A stretch of 64,000 nucleotides of DNA from Methanofollis formosanus (GCF_019633745.1 NZ_CP037968.1:1-64000); one strand, 5' to 3'. Counted from the first letter of the stretch, positions 44,868 to 54,289 are shown. Numbers and translations: made by a program. The notes: generated by a model not told the origin, from the sequence alone.

Positions 44868-45563
44868 TCAAAAATCCCGAGATGTGGTTGTGTGATGGCA
44901 AGAGCCTATCTCACTCTTTAATGTCTCCAGTTTTACCATCTTGCTCATCCCGTTCTCGTACCTATGTACCAGACTGCGTGCCTCAAGATCCTGGAGCGTC
45001 CGTGAAAGGGTTGACTTGGGAATTTCCGTTCTGTCAGAAAGTTCGGTCTGGTTCATCTCCCCGTGATCGATCAATGTCTCGATTATTTTTCGCTCGTTCC
45101 CTTTCAACATTCTCAGCATGACCTGCTGATAGTCGACAAGAACGGGATCTGTCCTTTCGGTGACATGAAGTTGCACCGGTGAGGTAGCCTCAAAATCTGA
45201 CGAGACATCCGTGGGGATTGAAACCATCGTCTCGGCAGGTTCCGGCACGTCTGGTGCCGTGATCCGGACGTCTTCGTTCTCTTCTTCATGGACGACTGAC
45301 CCAAGCGTCTTTTCCCCGGAGAAGGGGCGCCAGACTATCAGAAGATAAGACAGACTTGCACCGAGAAGAAATGAGGCAGACGCGAGGAGGAGGCAGTCGG
45401 AGAGAGCATAGACAGAAGGCACATAATAGATCGCTGGAGTCTCTTCTCCGATGACAATCTGCACCTGCTGTGGGAGGATGAATATAGATGCAAGAGTGAA
45501 TAGCGCAGTTATGAGAATTGTTCCTGCAAGAGCAGTTTTTCCTCTCTGATCCATTTTTATCAT
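44868..45563 (-). CDS. Membrane-anchored winged-helix transcriptional regulator
   Basis: Protein of 231 residues. Two membrane helices at the N-terminus (TALAGTILITALFTLASIFIL and LLLASASFLLGASLSYLLIVW) flank a short outside loop; a linker (about 90-140) leads to a C-terminal winged helix: LKGNERKIIETLIDHGEMNQ, TELSDRTEIPKSTLSRTLQDL (recognition helix) and the wing VHRYENGMSKMVKL. Such two-helix anchored MarR/ArsR-like regulators are common in methanogens. The target is unknown. ATG 45554 (MDQRGK) is an alternative to 45563. Confidence 0.8.
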   Translation of the reverse strand: MIKMDQRGKTALAGTILITALFTLASIFILPQQVQIVIGEETPAIYYVPSVYALSDCLLLASASFLLGASLSYLLIVWRPFSGEKTLGSVVHEEENEDVRITAPDVPEPAETMVSIPTDVSSDFEATSPVQLHVTERTDPVLVDYQQVMLRMLKGNERKIIETLIDHGEMNQTELSDRTEIPKSTLSRTLQDLEARSLVHRYENGMSKMVKLETLKSEIGSCHHTTTSRDF

Positions 45564-46225
45564 ATTTTCGAGAATTTCGGCTCTTTCTTGGATTTATGGT
45601 ATTTTTTTATGCAGTCTGGATCATTTAATGGTGAAAATGGGTTTTTCCGGTGTGAAGTCATGCCCTTCTCCTGTACGGATAGCCTTCCAACCATTGGTTC
45701 TGAAACGGGAGGCTTAAACTTTGTGAGCGGATCGGCTAACTGCCCACACACAATCAGTCCTGGTTCCATATAGCATTGTAAAAACAGAATATATAGGACG
45801 TTTTAGTGTTTTGGGGGAAACATGATGCCTCGATCTGCACGCAATACCAATCTTCCCATGGGTGCTCTGTGGTTGATTGGAATGCCGGCTCTCGTGATCC
45901 ATCATCGTTTCGAACTTCCGCAGGTGAACTATCAATATATTTATGCCCATAGGCTGAAATAGGCTCTTTTATCTGATCTGTAGAGTATCTCTATCACGAC
46001 AGCAAAGATATTTATTTGAACTGGTCGTAATGTTGTGGAATATCAGTTTGCGATCTTTGAAGGAGATCGCTCTCATCTATTGTAAGTCATGGTTTCACCT
46101 GCTTGACATTTTAGGTTCCGGCCAGTGCCAACTGGTTCACAACACAGAAATGATTTCAGTCTTTTCTCCAAAAAGGTGGATCCCCTTTGAAAGGGATCCT
46201 TTTCACAGGAACTGGCGTACATATT
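45564..46225. other. AT-rich gap without a recognised gene
   Basis: 661 bp with visibly lower G+C than neighbours. Several TATA-like strings (AATATATAGG near 45788, AATATATTTATGCC near 45932). Open frames at 45588-45773 and 46030-46248 have no signal, family or ribosome-binding site that I would trust. No D-type or GC modules. Confidence 0.5.
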
Positions 46226-46675
46226 TCAATCATGAAGCGTGTACGTGATAGTTTCTGTGTTTTCATGTGGACTTGCAATCATAATCTGCCAGTGATCACT
46301 GGTCCATGGTATGGTGATAGTGGGCTCAGCAGAACCACCGGTGCAGACTGCAAGACTATACTCTCCTGTCGCCCCGTCATAGACGCCAGCATACAATGTC
46401 TGGTTCGTAGGAGTCCATGAGACAGAGAGGCTGATCTGGATTCCCTCCGACCAAGAGAATTCAGTGGAAAAAACATGTGCCTCACCGGGATTTAAGGAAT
46501 CTGTATAACTAAGGATCCCAATTTCAGGGTTTATGATGTTATACACATCTGATGATCCCGAAATTACGGGATACTCCAGGGCATTGCTACTCTCGCAGAT
46601 CGGAGAGGCAGTTACCCCGCCATAGAACGCACACAGTGATACCAGCAGGATCACAGTAATGCCAAGTTTTTTCAT
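46226..46675 (-). CDS. Small secreted protein
   Basis: 149 residues. Clear signal peptide (LGITVILLVSLCAFYGGVTA), then a beta-rich extracellular domain with YTDSLNPGEAHVFSTEFSW and SVSWTPTNQTLYAGVYDGATGEY, like the pre-peptidase or jelly-roll domains that bind surfaces. Two cysteines (about 27 and 111) could form a disulfide. Base use is more AT-rich than the core genes. No family was recognised with certainty. AGGAGG-like TTAATACCTCC lies just before the ATG. Confidence 0.65.
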   Translation of the reverse strand: MKKLGITVILLVSLCAFYGGVTASPICESSNALEYPVISGSSDVYNIINPEIGILSYTDSLNPGEAHVFSTEFSWSEGIQISLSVSWTPTNQTLYAGVYDGATGEYSLAVCTGGSAEPTITIPWTSDHWQIMIASPHENTETITYTLHD

Positions 46676-46874
46676 GACTTAATACCTCCTTGGGGGTCAT
46701 TTCTGTGGTGGTCAACGATTTCAGAGATGAAACACCCCTCTGTTCCTCTTTGATGAAACATCATTTCAGCGTGAGGTGGGATAAAGGGTTCAAAAAATAA
46801 AACTGATATTTATTTTTCCTCGGATCCAGTATTATTTACTGGAACTGGTCTTTGTATGAGGCGTTATTCTGTCC

Positions 46875-47963
46875 TCATCGCACATCTATCCTCATAAAAC
46901 AGAGATAGGCAGTGAGAAAGAGCACGCCCGGGAGGGCCAGGAGCAGGACGATGTTCCCCCAGATACCTGCAAGGACGTCCATGAAGTGCGGCGGCGCGGT
47001 GTCAGGGTCGGTGACCATAACAGTGAACGGGCCTGATGGACTGTTCTCCTTCACTGCGACATGATAGGGATCGACGATCGCACCGATGATTTTTTTGTAG
47101 TTCGTCTGCGGGGAGGCGGCCTCGACGATGGCGGTGACGGTCATTTTTTTCTCATAATATGCCTCGGCTTCAGCTTCATATTTCATCATCACCTCTTTCT
47201 CTTCCTGGGGATCTCGTTCTTCCCCTGTTGAGATGAGGGCACCATCCCCTGACATTATGAATGTCTGCACGAACGGCGCCTCCGGTTGCTCCCCCGCCCA
47301 TGTGTCGATGGTGATCTCGCCTGCGATGGGCAGGAGTGAGGAGAGGATGATGAAGACGACAAGGGTGGCGATGAGTGCGCTCCCGCTGTCCGGCGCAAGG
47401 GTGGAGAGTGTGAGGGCGAGGGTGAAATAGACGAGGAGGAAGAGGACGGAGACCACCCCAAAGGTGAGGATGGCAGAAAACTCGTCGATGGTTGGGAGGA
47501 TGCCGACGATAAGGAGCATCGCAAGAGAGACAAGGAGGACCACCCCGATCGCGAGGAGGATCGCCGCGCTCCCGCCGATGGCTTTCCCGTTGATCACTTC
47601 GTCACGATAAATAGGGTGGGAAAGAAGAGTCTTGAGCGTCTTTGTTTCCTTCTCCTTTGAGACAAGGTCAAAACCAATCGCGATGGCGAGGACCGCCCCG
47701 ATGATAACGACCTGATCTGAAATCGCTGAGAATACGGAGAGTATGGAGGGTTTATCTGGCGTCCATCCGGTTAAAGTGCCACTCTCAACAGCCGTCATCT
47801 TTTCCTGGTATGCTGCGAGGTTTTCGTTGTATTCCCCAAGGCCCTGGTACATCCCTATGATCAAGATGATCAGAAAGAGTGCCATGATGACAAAGAAACG
47901 TTTGCTGGTGAGGTGGTCGACAAACTCCTTCTGTGCCACGATCATACATCTAAAGATTCCCAT
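46875..47963 (-). CDS. ABC-2 type (NosY-like) transporter permease, orphan
   Basis: Protein of 362 residues with six membrane helices. The first (RFFVIMALFLIILIIGMYQGL) is followed by an outside loop, then DLVSKEKETKTLKTLLSHPIYRDEVINGKAIGG, the conserved cytoplasmic segment of ABC-2 permeases, a helix cluster, a large outside loop (about 235-320) and the last helix (NIVLLLALPGVLFLTAYLCF). No ATPase gene is adjacent, so it either uses one elsewhere or is a remnant of a larger operon. Confidence 0.82.
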   Translation of the reverse strand: MGIFRCMIVAQKEFVDHLTSKRFFVIMALFLIILIIGMYQGLGEYNENLAAYQEKMTAVESGTLTGWTPDKPSILSVFSAISDQVVIIGAVLAIAIGFDLVSKEKETKTLKTLLSHPIYRDEVINGKAIGGSAAILLAIGVVLLVSLAMLLIVGILPTIDEFSAILTFGVVSVLFLLVYFTLALTLSTLAPDSGSALIATLVVFIILSSLLPIAGEITIDTWAGEQPEAPFVQTFIMSGDGALISTGEERDPQEEKEVMMKYEAEAEAYYEKKMTVTAIVEAASPQTNYKKIIGAIVDPYHVAVKENSPSGPFTVMVTDPDTAPPHFMDVLAGIWGNIVLLLALPGVLFLTAYLCFMRIDVR

Positions 47964-48511
47964 GATTCAACCCCTGGTGACACAAAATATGTGCTTTGCG
48001 GTTCTGGTGTGTCGGCGGCATCATCATCGTTCTGATGGAACATCATATCAGGATATAGGGATGGAATAGGTTCCTGAAAATGGAACAAGAGGCTCTGCAG
48101 AAAATCTTGTCCATTCTCAATAACAGCACGAATCAACCGCCTTCCCTCTCGCTCTCGCCAGGGGCGCGGCCCAATGGATCTCGAAAGTCAAGATTCACGG
48201 GAATCATTTTGTAATTGGTCTGGGTAGAGACCACCTTGAAGATCCTGAAGAGATGAGTAACTCACCGGCACTATCCTGACGTCTGGTGCGACTGAAAGGA
48301 GCATGGGAAGACCTGAGATCTTCAAAGGCGAGCCTCCGCAAAGATATCAATCTGGATAGATCCTACAGAGGGCCAAATCTTGTATTCACCCCTTTATTCG
48401 TACCCGCTCTCCCCCCTCCCCCCAGAGCTTTCCTCTCCTCACGCTCGGGGGCCGACGACCGCTCCGACCGATCATGTTATATGTTGGCATGACACACGCT
48501 GACATAGCACT
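47964..48511. other. Divergent gap without a recognised gene
   Basis: 547 bp between divergent transporter genes. It contains scattered inverted segments and a pyrimidine-rich tract at about 48410-48435, but no clear TATA box, D hairpin or 69-bp module that I could identify. Confidence 0.45.
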
Positions 48512-48619
48512 ATGATCGGCCTTCCATTCGAGACACTTGCCATCGTCAGCACCGCCTTCATTGCGGTCACCGTCATGCTCACCCTCTGGGCGTTCGTCTT
48601 CAAAGAGGACAGGGTATGA
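48512..48619 (+). CDS. Symporter small accessory protein (35 residues)
   Basis: One predicted membrane helix: MIGLPFETLAIVSTAFIAVT followed by VMLTLWAFVFKEDRV. Its TGA overlaps the symporter's ATG (ATGA), a coupling typical of subunit pairs. Tiny accessory proteins of this kind precede sodium:solute symporters in several archaea. Too short to find by length alone; coupling, a membrane helix and context support it. Confidence 0.72.
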   Translation: MIGLPFETLAIVSTAFIAVTVMLTLWAFVFKEDRV

Positions 48620-50118
48620 TCGAACCGGTCACGGCCGCGATCATCGGCCTCTACTTTCTGGTCCTCATCGTGATCGGCGCCTGGGCCTCGGGCAAGATCC
48701 ACAACACCGAGGACTACATCGTCGCCGGAAGGTCGCTTGGCTTCTGGGTCTTCACCATCCTGATGGTCTCCTCCATCTGCTCGGGTATGACCCTGCTCGG
48801 AGTGAGCGGACTCGGCTTCACCACCGGGTGGCCCTCCATCTGGGAACAACTCTTCGTCCCGCTGGCCGCCTCCTTCTGTATCATCGTCTTCGGCGTCAAG
48901 CTCCACCGCATCGGGAAGAAGAACAACTACCTGACGGTCGAGGACTACTTCGCCGACCGCTTCGAGAGCCCGAAGGTCATGCGGGGGCTCTCGGCGGTGG
49001 CCGGGATCATCGTCTCCCTCATCTACCTGATCGGGCAGTACACTGCGATCTCCATCGTGCTCGTCTGGCTCTTTGAGATCCCCCACTGGCAGGCGCTGAT
49101 CATCTCGGGCGTCATCATCACCGCCTACACCGTGGTCGGCGGGCTGTACGCCGTCTCGTGGACGACGGTGATCCAGGGCGGCCTCCTCATCGTGGGAGTG
49201 TTCGCGATCGCACCGATTCTCATCATGAAGGCCGGCGGGATGACCCACATCAACGAGGTGATGGCCGGGATCAACCCGACGCTGGTCCAGCCATACCTCA
49301 CCGAAGGGATGGCCTTCACGCCCGAGTTCCTCTTCTCGTTCGGACTGATGCTCACCGTGGGGCTTGCCTGTGCCCCGCACGTCGTCAACAACGTGCTGGC
49401 CGCAAAGGAAGAGCGTTACTTCAAGTGGTCGCCGCTGATCGCCTTCGCCGTCTACGCGGCCGTGATGCTCCTGGTGAAGTTCGCCGGGTTTGCCGGCCGG
49501 GTGCTCGTCGAGGAGGGAAGCATCGTCCTTCCCGATGTGCCCAACGCCCAGGACTTCATCTTCGTCTCCGGCCTGGAGTACGCCATGCCCAACCTCTGGG
49601 TCTGGTCGTTCTTCGCAGTGATCGTGCTCGCGGCCGTGATGTCGACGACCGACCGGTTGATGCTCACCGTGGGTTCGATGTTTGCCTGGGATGTCTGGAA
49701 GAACATCTTCAGGCCTGAGGCCAGCGACAAAGAGGTGCTCCTGGTCTCCAGGGTGGCGGTCGTCGTCGCCGCCGGCGGGACGCTCCTCCTCGCGATCAAC
49801 CCGCCGGCGATGCTCGCGTGGCTGATGTGGTCGGGGATCGGGATTATGCTCTCCACCTTTGCGGTGCCCCTCCTCGCCGGACTGTACTGGCGGGGTGCGA
49901 CCAGAGAGGGTGCCATCGCCTCGATGCTGGTCGGCCTGATCTCAGGCGGGGCGCTTGGCTACTGGTACTATGTGGTCGACAAGATGCCCTTCCACTTCAG
50001 CATGTATGCCTTCCTCCTCTCGGCGGTCACGATGGTCGTCGTCAGCATGGCGACCACGAAGACCGACTCCGAGGTGCTCGACGCCACGCTGACCGGCAAG
50101 TTCATCCACCTCCGGTGA
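48616..50118 (+). CDS. Sodium:solute symporter (SSS family)
   Basis: 500-residue transporter with about 13 helices. The N-terminus LYFLVLIVIGAWASGKIHNTEDYIVAGRSLG is the family opening; GTMLLGVSGLGFTTG-like sodium-site helix 1, YTVVGGLYAVSWTTVIQGGLL (SSS signature) and SFFAVIVLAAVMSTTDRLML follow. The solute (for example an amino acid, pantothenate or acetate-like anion) is not evident. Coupled to the 35-residue protein upstream; followed by a T-run and repeats. Confidence 0.92.
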   Translation: MIEPVTAAIIGLYFLVLIVIGAWASGKIHNTEDYIVAGRSLGFWVFTILMVSSICSGMTLLGVSGLGFTTGWPSIWEQLFVPLAASFCIIVFGVKLHRIGKKNNYLTVEDYFADRFESPKVMRGLSAVAGIIVSLIYLIGQYTAISIVLVWLFEIPHWQALIISGVIITAYTVVGGLYAVSWTTVIQGGLLIVGVFAIAPILIMKAGGMTHINEVMAGINPTLVQPYLTEGMAFTPEFLFSFGLMLTVGLACAPHVVNNVLAAKEERYFKWSPLIAFAVYAAVMLLVKFAGFAGRVLVEEGSIVLPDVPNAQDFIFVSGLEYAMPNLWVWSFFAVIVLAAVMSTTDRLMLTVGSMFAWDVWKNIFRPEASDKEVLLVSRVAVVVAAGGTLLLAINPPAMLAWLMWSGIGIMLSTFAVPLLAGLYWRGATREGAIASMLVGLISGGALGYWYYVVDKMPFHFSMYAFLLSAVTMVVVSMATTKTDSEVLDATLTGKFIHLR

Positions 50119-50132
50119 ACGGACTGCCGCAA

Positions 50133-50145
50133 TTTTTCTTTTTTT
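50133..50145 (+). terminator. T-run terminator of the symporter operon
   Basis: TTTTTCTTTTTTT shortly after the stop, with a D hairpin directly behind. Confidence 0.6.
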
Positions 50146-50148
50146 GTT

Positions 50149-50202
50149 CTGTTGAATAGGGCATGCGTCGAGAGCGTGCCTCAGGCATACCGAATGAAAA
50201 TT
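50149..50202 (+). repeat. D-type 3'-end hairpin repeat
   Basis: CTGTTGAATAGGGCATGCGT, a variant stem, then CCTCAGGCATACCGAATGAA. Confidence 0.6.
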
Positions 50203-50386
50203 GCTCTGAGCAGATCTCCGATGTGTGGAAGGATCCTTGCTCCTTCCCTTGCGACCGAGGAATGAACAGAAATCGAGCATCCTGCCGCCCCCGCCTATCT
50301 TTGTCCGTGGGGGTCCGGGGGTGAAACCCCCGGCGCGAGACGGCGGAGAAGATGCTGCAATTGAGGGCGGCATGCCTGATCATCCC

Positions 50387-50496
50387 GCCTTCCCACATCC
50401 TCGTGCCGGGGGCTCTCTCGAAAGCCTTCGGCTTTCTCGAACTCGCTGACGCTCGTTTCCACCGGACCCCCAGGACGAAGATAGGGCCGGGAAGGC
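50387..50496 (+). repeat. Expanded palindromic module (110 bp)
   Basis: The usual GCCTTCCC/GGGAAGGC arms, but the inner loop carries about 41 extra bases including GAAAGCCTTCGGCTTTC, itself a hairpin. Confidence 0.65.
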
Positions 50497-50611
50497 AGAG
50501 AGCCTGATCGTTCTGAGAGTGTTTTTGGTCTCTGTAGATCAGGTATGATGGCCCTTGATGCGTTCAAATCCTCAAGCGGATCTAGAGTGCCGATCTTTGA
50601 GATCATTTTCA

Positions 50612-50655
50612 TAGTAATCGGTCATGAACCAGAGGCTCAAGCATACGCAATTGAA
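50612..50655 (+). repeat. D-type hairpin repeat
   Basis: GTCATGAACCAGAGGCTCAA then GCATACGCAATTGAA. Confidence 0.65.
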
Positions 50656-50878
50656 CAATTGTTCTAAGCGGCGCTTCAAAGTGTGGATTCTTCTTACGAC
50701 AGGACGCCCGGAGAATCTCGTTTCATCGCCACCCCCCGGCCATCTTCTGTCCGTGGGGGGAACGAGCGTTAGCGAGTTCGAGAAGGCCGGAGGTCTTCGA
50801 GTCCGGGGGTGCAACCCCAGGCGCGAGATTCCAGGAAAGATTCTGCGATGAGGGCGGCACGCCTGATCATTCCATCAC

Positions 50879-50987
50879 GCCTTCCCGCATGCTCGCGCGG
50901 GGGACGCTGTCGAAGATCGAAGATCTTCTCAAGCTCCCTTCGGTCGCAGCCCCCGGACCCCCGGGATGAAGATCGGGCAGGGAAGGC
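50879..50987 (+). repeat. Expanded palindromic module (109 bp)
   Basis: Same arms as the 69-bp module; the loop insert differs in sequence from that at 50387 and contains GAAGATCGAAGATCTTC. Confidence 0.6.
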
Positions 50988-51107
50988 AGAGAGGGTCGAT
51001 CGTGAAGAGGTTGTTTAAGATCGGAAAACCGGTCCCTCTCTTGCAACAAGAGCGTCCCGGAATATTTCTCCACAGCCTTTTTTTCTCCCGCCTCCCAGGA
51101 GTGATCC

Positions 51108-51782
51108 ATGGAAGGAGGCTACCCCGCATGCGCCAGATGCGGGATCAAAAAAGACGACCAACTCTGCAGGACAAAAGACGGGAGGTCGATCCCCGGATGC
51201 CCGACGGCAGGGCAGACCGATCTCCTGGCCGCTGCGATGGAGGAATACCGCCGCCCTGCCGTGGCGGCGTTCGCGAGGGCGGCGGCCGTCCAGGAGGGCG
51301 AGGGCTATGGGGAGAAGGAGGGGGGGTACGGCCGGCTCCGACCGATAAAGTGCCGGCTTGAGGAGACGGCCGAGTTTGCCGGGAAGATGGGGTACCGCCG
51401 CCTCGGCCTCGCCTTCTGCACCGGCCTTGCAAAGGAGGCGGCGGCGGTGGAGCGCTTCTTCAGGGGCCGGGATTTTGAGGTGGTCTCGGTGGTCTGCAAG
51501 GCGGGCCGCGTCCCGAAAGAGACTCTCGGCGTCTCCGACCACGAAAAAGTGGCGCCGGGCACCGACGAGCAGATCTGCAACCCGATCTTCCAGGCCATGC
51601 TCCTCAATGCCGCGGAGACCGAGTTCAACATCATGCTCGGTCTCTGCGTCGGGCACGACTCCCTCTTCATGAAATATTCAGAGGCGCCCTGCACCGTCCT
51701 CGCCGCCAAGGACCGCCTGCTCGGCCACAACCCCCTCGCGGCGGTCTATACGATAGAGAGTTATTCGCGGTACCTGAAGTGA
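51108..51782 (+). CDS. DUF1847 zinc-binding protein
   Basis: 224 residues. It opens with a cysteine cluster (YPACARCGIKKDDQLCRTKDG and a further GCPTAG), a likely metal site, then RLEETAEFAGKMGYRRLGLAFCTGLAKEA, VVSVVCKAGRVPKE, EQICNPIFQAMLLNAAETEFNIMLGLCVGHDSLF and CTVLAAKDRLLGHNP. These blocks define DUF1847, a family of anaerobes with no known reaction; conserved Cys/His residues suggest a redox or metal-handling role. AGGAGTGAT precedes the ATG. Confidence 0.88.
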   Translation: MEGGYPACARCGIKKDDQLCRTKDGRSIPGCPTAGQTDLLAAAMEEYRRPAVAAFARAAAVQEGEGYGEKEGGYGRLRPIKCRLEETAEFAGKMGYRRLGLAFCTGLAKEAAAVERFFRGRDFEVVSVVCKAGRVPKETLGVSDHEKVAPGTDEQICNPIFQAMLLNAAETEFNIMLGLCVGHDSLFMKYSEAPCTVLAAKDRLLGHNPLAAVYTIESYSRYLK

Positions 51783-52262
51783 GGGGAGAGATCTTTCCTG
51801 GGTCTATCTCTCTTCTCCGCAAGGGGGGATACTGGTGGGGATGGGAGATTCTGAAAAAATTTTGAAGATCGATACGAGGAGGAGACTGATCTTTATCGAT
51901 CGGCAATCCATATTTTTTTGTCAGAGCGGTTTGAGCGCGCAGCGATGATGAGAATGGAACAGTCTTTTCTGCCAGTATGACATCGAAATATTTGGGATAA
52001 AGATCTCTAACCTTAATGTTTGTGGTTTAATCGTCTATCTGCCCTCTGAGAGTTAGAGAGATAGCTCATAAGGCATATATTCAACCAATATTATATTCTA
52101 TGTCGTGGATTCCCGATTGGGTGTCCCGCAGGGGTCTGAGTGTTTGTACAGAACTGCTCCAGACCCCCACGCTGCCCGGAGGCAATGTAACTATGGATTA
52201 TTCACTTGATATATCCTTGTCGGTTCTGTGCCTCTGGAGATGCAAAAAACAGAGGAAAAACC
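51783..52262. other. AT-rich gap with probable promoter
   Basis: 480 bp. A TATA-like TTATATTC (about 52089) and GCATATATTC (52072) precede the phospholipase-like gene. No D-type or GC modules. A 98-codon frame at 52100-52396 overlaps the downstream gene and is not credible. Confidence 0.5.
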
Positions 52263-53237
52263 ATGCAAACAAAATGCAGACTCGGCGCTATCATAGCGTT
52301 GATGATCGCCGGCACATTTCTGGTGTCGGCAGTGAGTGCATCCATCGATGGAGAGCGATACGGCCCCATCGAACCGGAGCATGTGGAGCCTGTTGATGAT
52401 CATTTTATTCCTTCATTTGAAGAGAAAAATTACGTCATAACAGCGATTGAATCAAGCTCCCTTTCAGAGGATGAGAAAGACGACCTGATAAACAACTTAG
52501 AGAAAGTATGGTCATTGGATCCAAATTTATCTGAAAGTGAACGGAACGAAATAATTAATCAGGCCTCACTTATTGTTCTCAGTCATTATAGGATTGATTC
52601 TAACATTCGGCCCTTCTGGTCTGGATATACAGAATATAATGCAGATGGTACCCATAATGTGCTTGCAGAAACTGCTGGACAAAATATGGGACTATCCTCA
52701 CAGAAATGTAGAATTCTCAATGAAAATTCTGCTGATCCAGACACCTGGGGCATACCGCAAATGGTAGAACACTATTCATGGGGTGGGGCAGGGAAAAAAA
52801 CGCAAGAGTATGCAAATCGCGCAGCAGCAGTCTTTATGGAAGATCCCAATGATCCTCAAGGTTATGAATATCTATCATGGGCAATGCATTATATGTCAGA
52901 TGTTGCCAATCCTTGGCACACCCAGCAACTCTGGGCTCAGGGAAATCATGAAACCTACGAAAAGGGTTACGTTTTGGACGAGATGGTAAGTGGCCATAAC
53001 TTCAAACAAGTGATTACAAACGCTCCACTTTATTACTATGAAATTTCTAGTCCCGCAGAAAGTGCAGGCAACCTCGCAGATTTCTCAAGTCGTTATTTTA
53101 GTTACATTGACGATAAAATCAATAACGATCCCGATTGGAAGAATGATCCCACTGTAGTCGAATATACAGAAGATGTCTTGGAGGAGGCGTTGCGTTATAA
53201 TATGGGTCTTGTCGACTATGCTGTGAATTATTCTTGA
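52263..53237 (+). CDS. Secreted zinc-dependent phospholipase C/P1 nuclease-fold protein
   Basis: 324 residues from ATG 52263 (the 19-codon extension upstream lacks a signal peptide). Signal peptide LGAIIALMIAGTFLVSAVSA; then the zinc-site pattern WAMHYMSDVANPWHTQQLW, followed by NHETYEKGYV, i.e. H-x3-D-x3-P-x-H and H-E as in zinc phospholipase C and S1/P1 nucleases. VEHYSWGGAGKK upstream supplies another His. Probably extracellular, acting on phosphodiesters. Codon use is conspicuously AT-rich compared with the core genes, suggesting recent transfer. Confidence 0.82.
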   Translation: MQTKCRLGAIIALMIAGTFLVSAVSASIDGERYGPIEPEHVEPVDDHFIPSFEEKNYVITAIESSSLSEDEKDDLINNLEKVWSLDPNLSESERNEIINQASLIVLSHYRIDSNIRPFWSGYTEYNADGTHNVLAETAGQNMGLSSQKCRILNENSADPDTWGIPQMVEHYSWGGAGKKTQEYANRAAAVFMEDPNDPQGYEYLSWAMHYMSDVANPWHTQQLWAQGNHETYEKGYVLDEMVSGHNFKQVITNAPLYYYEISSPAESAGNLADFSSRYFSYIDDKINNDPDWKNDPTVVEYTEDVLEEALRYNMGLVDYAVNYS

Positions 53238-53293
53238 TTCTGGTCATTAATTATGTTTTTTAAAAATAAATCCAACATTTTTGGGTGATTGTC

Positions 53294-54100
53294 ATGAAAA
53301 TTTCAGGAAAAAAGTTATCAACCCTGCTCATTGCTATCATACTCCCCCTTGCCTATCTTACTTACTGGTTTCTTCGAATGAGCGCTGTCTCACCAGGTGC
53401 AGAGATTATACTCTCAGGGGGCGTGATCGCCAGCATAGGCCTTGGCATTGTTGCACTCAAGAAAGGAGAGGCACCCCGATGGGTGGCGATTTCATTCATT
53501 ATTGGTGCCATTCTCTGTGCCCTGATCTTTCTTGGTATAAATCTATGGGCTGGTTGGTCTGAAACCCGTCCTGGCCTCGTCTCATACCATGTCTCGATTA
53601 ACGGCCTGGAAGGTCGAACCGGAGGGCTCATCACAACGATTCTCGTCCCTATCCCAATGCAGGACGGGGAAATGGTCATCCCATCTTCAAGGCTTGTGGA
53701 CCAGACCTTCGATAACTGGACGACGACCATGGTAAAGACAAAGGACGGGAGGATGCTGGCATTCCAGAACCGGCATAATAATTTGACTGATATTCAGGGC
53801 GATTTTTATATCGCAAATGACGATATAAATAGTACTAAGCGTATCCCGGAAGAATATCTCTCTCCAGTCCTGGAAAATATCACCGACGAGGAGTATACCA
53901 CCGTGATCTACGTGGACGAGGGGATCAGGCCACCAGGAAATTTGACCGTGAACCTCAGACTGAGTGCAGGGGGTGGACTCTATCATGGGATGTTTGAGCA
54001 GATGTACCGAACAGAGATTCAGGAAACTGTGCCAGCTGGAACGACAGGGCGGATTGTCGTGACAGCGGAGGTTGGAGAGTACAGGCCGCCGGGACCGTAA
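53294..54100 (+). CDS. Membrane protein of unknown function, paralogue A
   Basis: 268 residues from ATG 53294. Three helices in the first 90 residues (LLIAIILPLAYLTYWFL, LSGGVIASIGLGIVAL, AISFIIGAILCALIFLGINL) and an extracellular C-terminal domain starting at RPGLVSYHVSINGLEGRTGG, with MQDGEMVIPSSRLVDQTFDNW and EEYTTVIYVDEGIRPPGNLTV. No family was recognised. A close paralogue lies inverted at 55000-55818, the two facing across a repeat block. Confidence 0.75.
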   Translation: MKISGKKLSTLLIAIILPLAYLTYWFLRMSAVSPGAEIILSGGVIASIGLGIVALKKGEAPRWVAISFIIGAILCALIFLGINLWAGWSETRPGLVSYHVSINGLEGRTGGLITTILVPIPMQDGEMVIPSSRLVDQTFDNWTTTMVKTKDGRMLAFQNRHNNLTDIQGDFYIANDDINSTKRIPEEYLSPVLENITDEEYTTVIYVDEGIRPPGNLTVNLRLSAGGGLYHGMFEQMYRTEIQETVPAGTTGRIVVTAEVGEYRPPGP

Positions 54101-54289
54101 ACCAGAGGGATACTACCTCTCTATCTTTGATTGGATTACATTTTTGAGTAGGTATTGGTCAAGGTATCTCTCTACTTTTATACATCCTCATCATGTATTT
54201 CAAGAACAAAAAGCCACCCTGCAAAAAGATCACGGAGGATGATAAGAGTTCTGTTCACAATCTCCTCTCTGCCTTTTTAACATAGAGGT

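Larger units (their letters stand above)
50119..51107. repeat. Intergenic repeat mosaic with expanded hairpins
   Basis: No gene. D hairpins at 50149 and 50612, C/G hairpins (about 50305-50345 and 50745-50825), and two palindromic modules lengthened to about 110 bp (50387, 50879). A segment with GCGAGTTCGAGAA occurs in both orientations (about 50430-50460 and 50760-50785). Confidence 0.7.

Noticed and set aside
45588-46248. Frames at 45588-45773 and 46030-46248 as small genes or an IS remnant
   Set aside because: No recognisable transposase motif, terminal repeats or translation signals.
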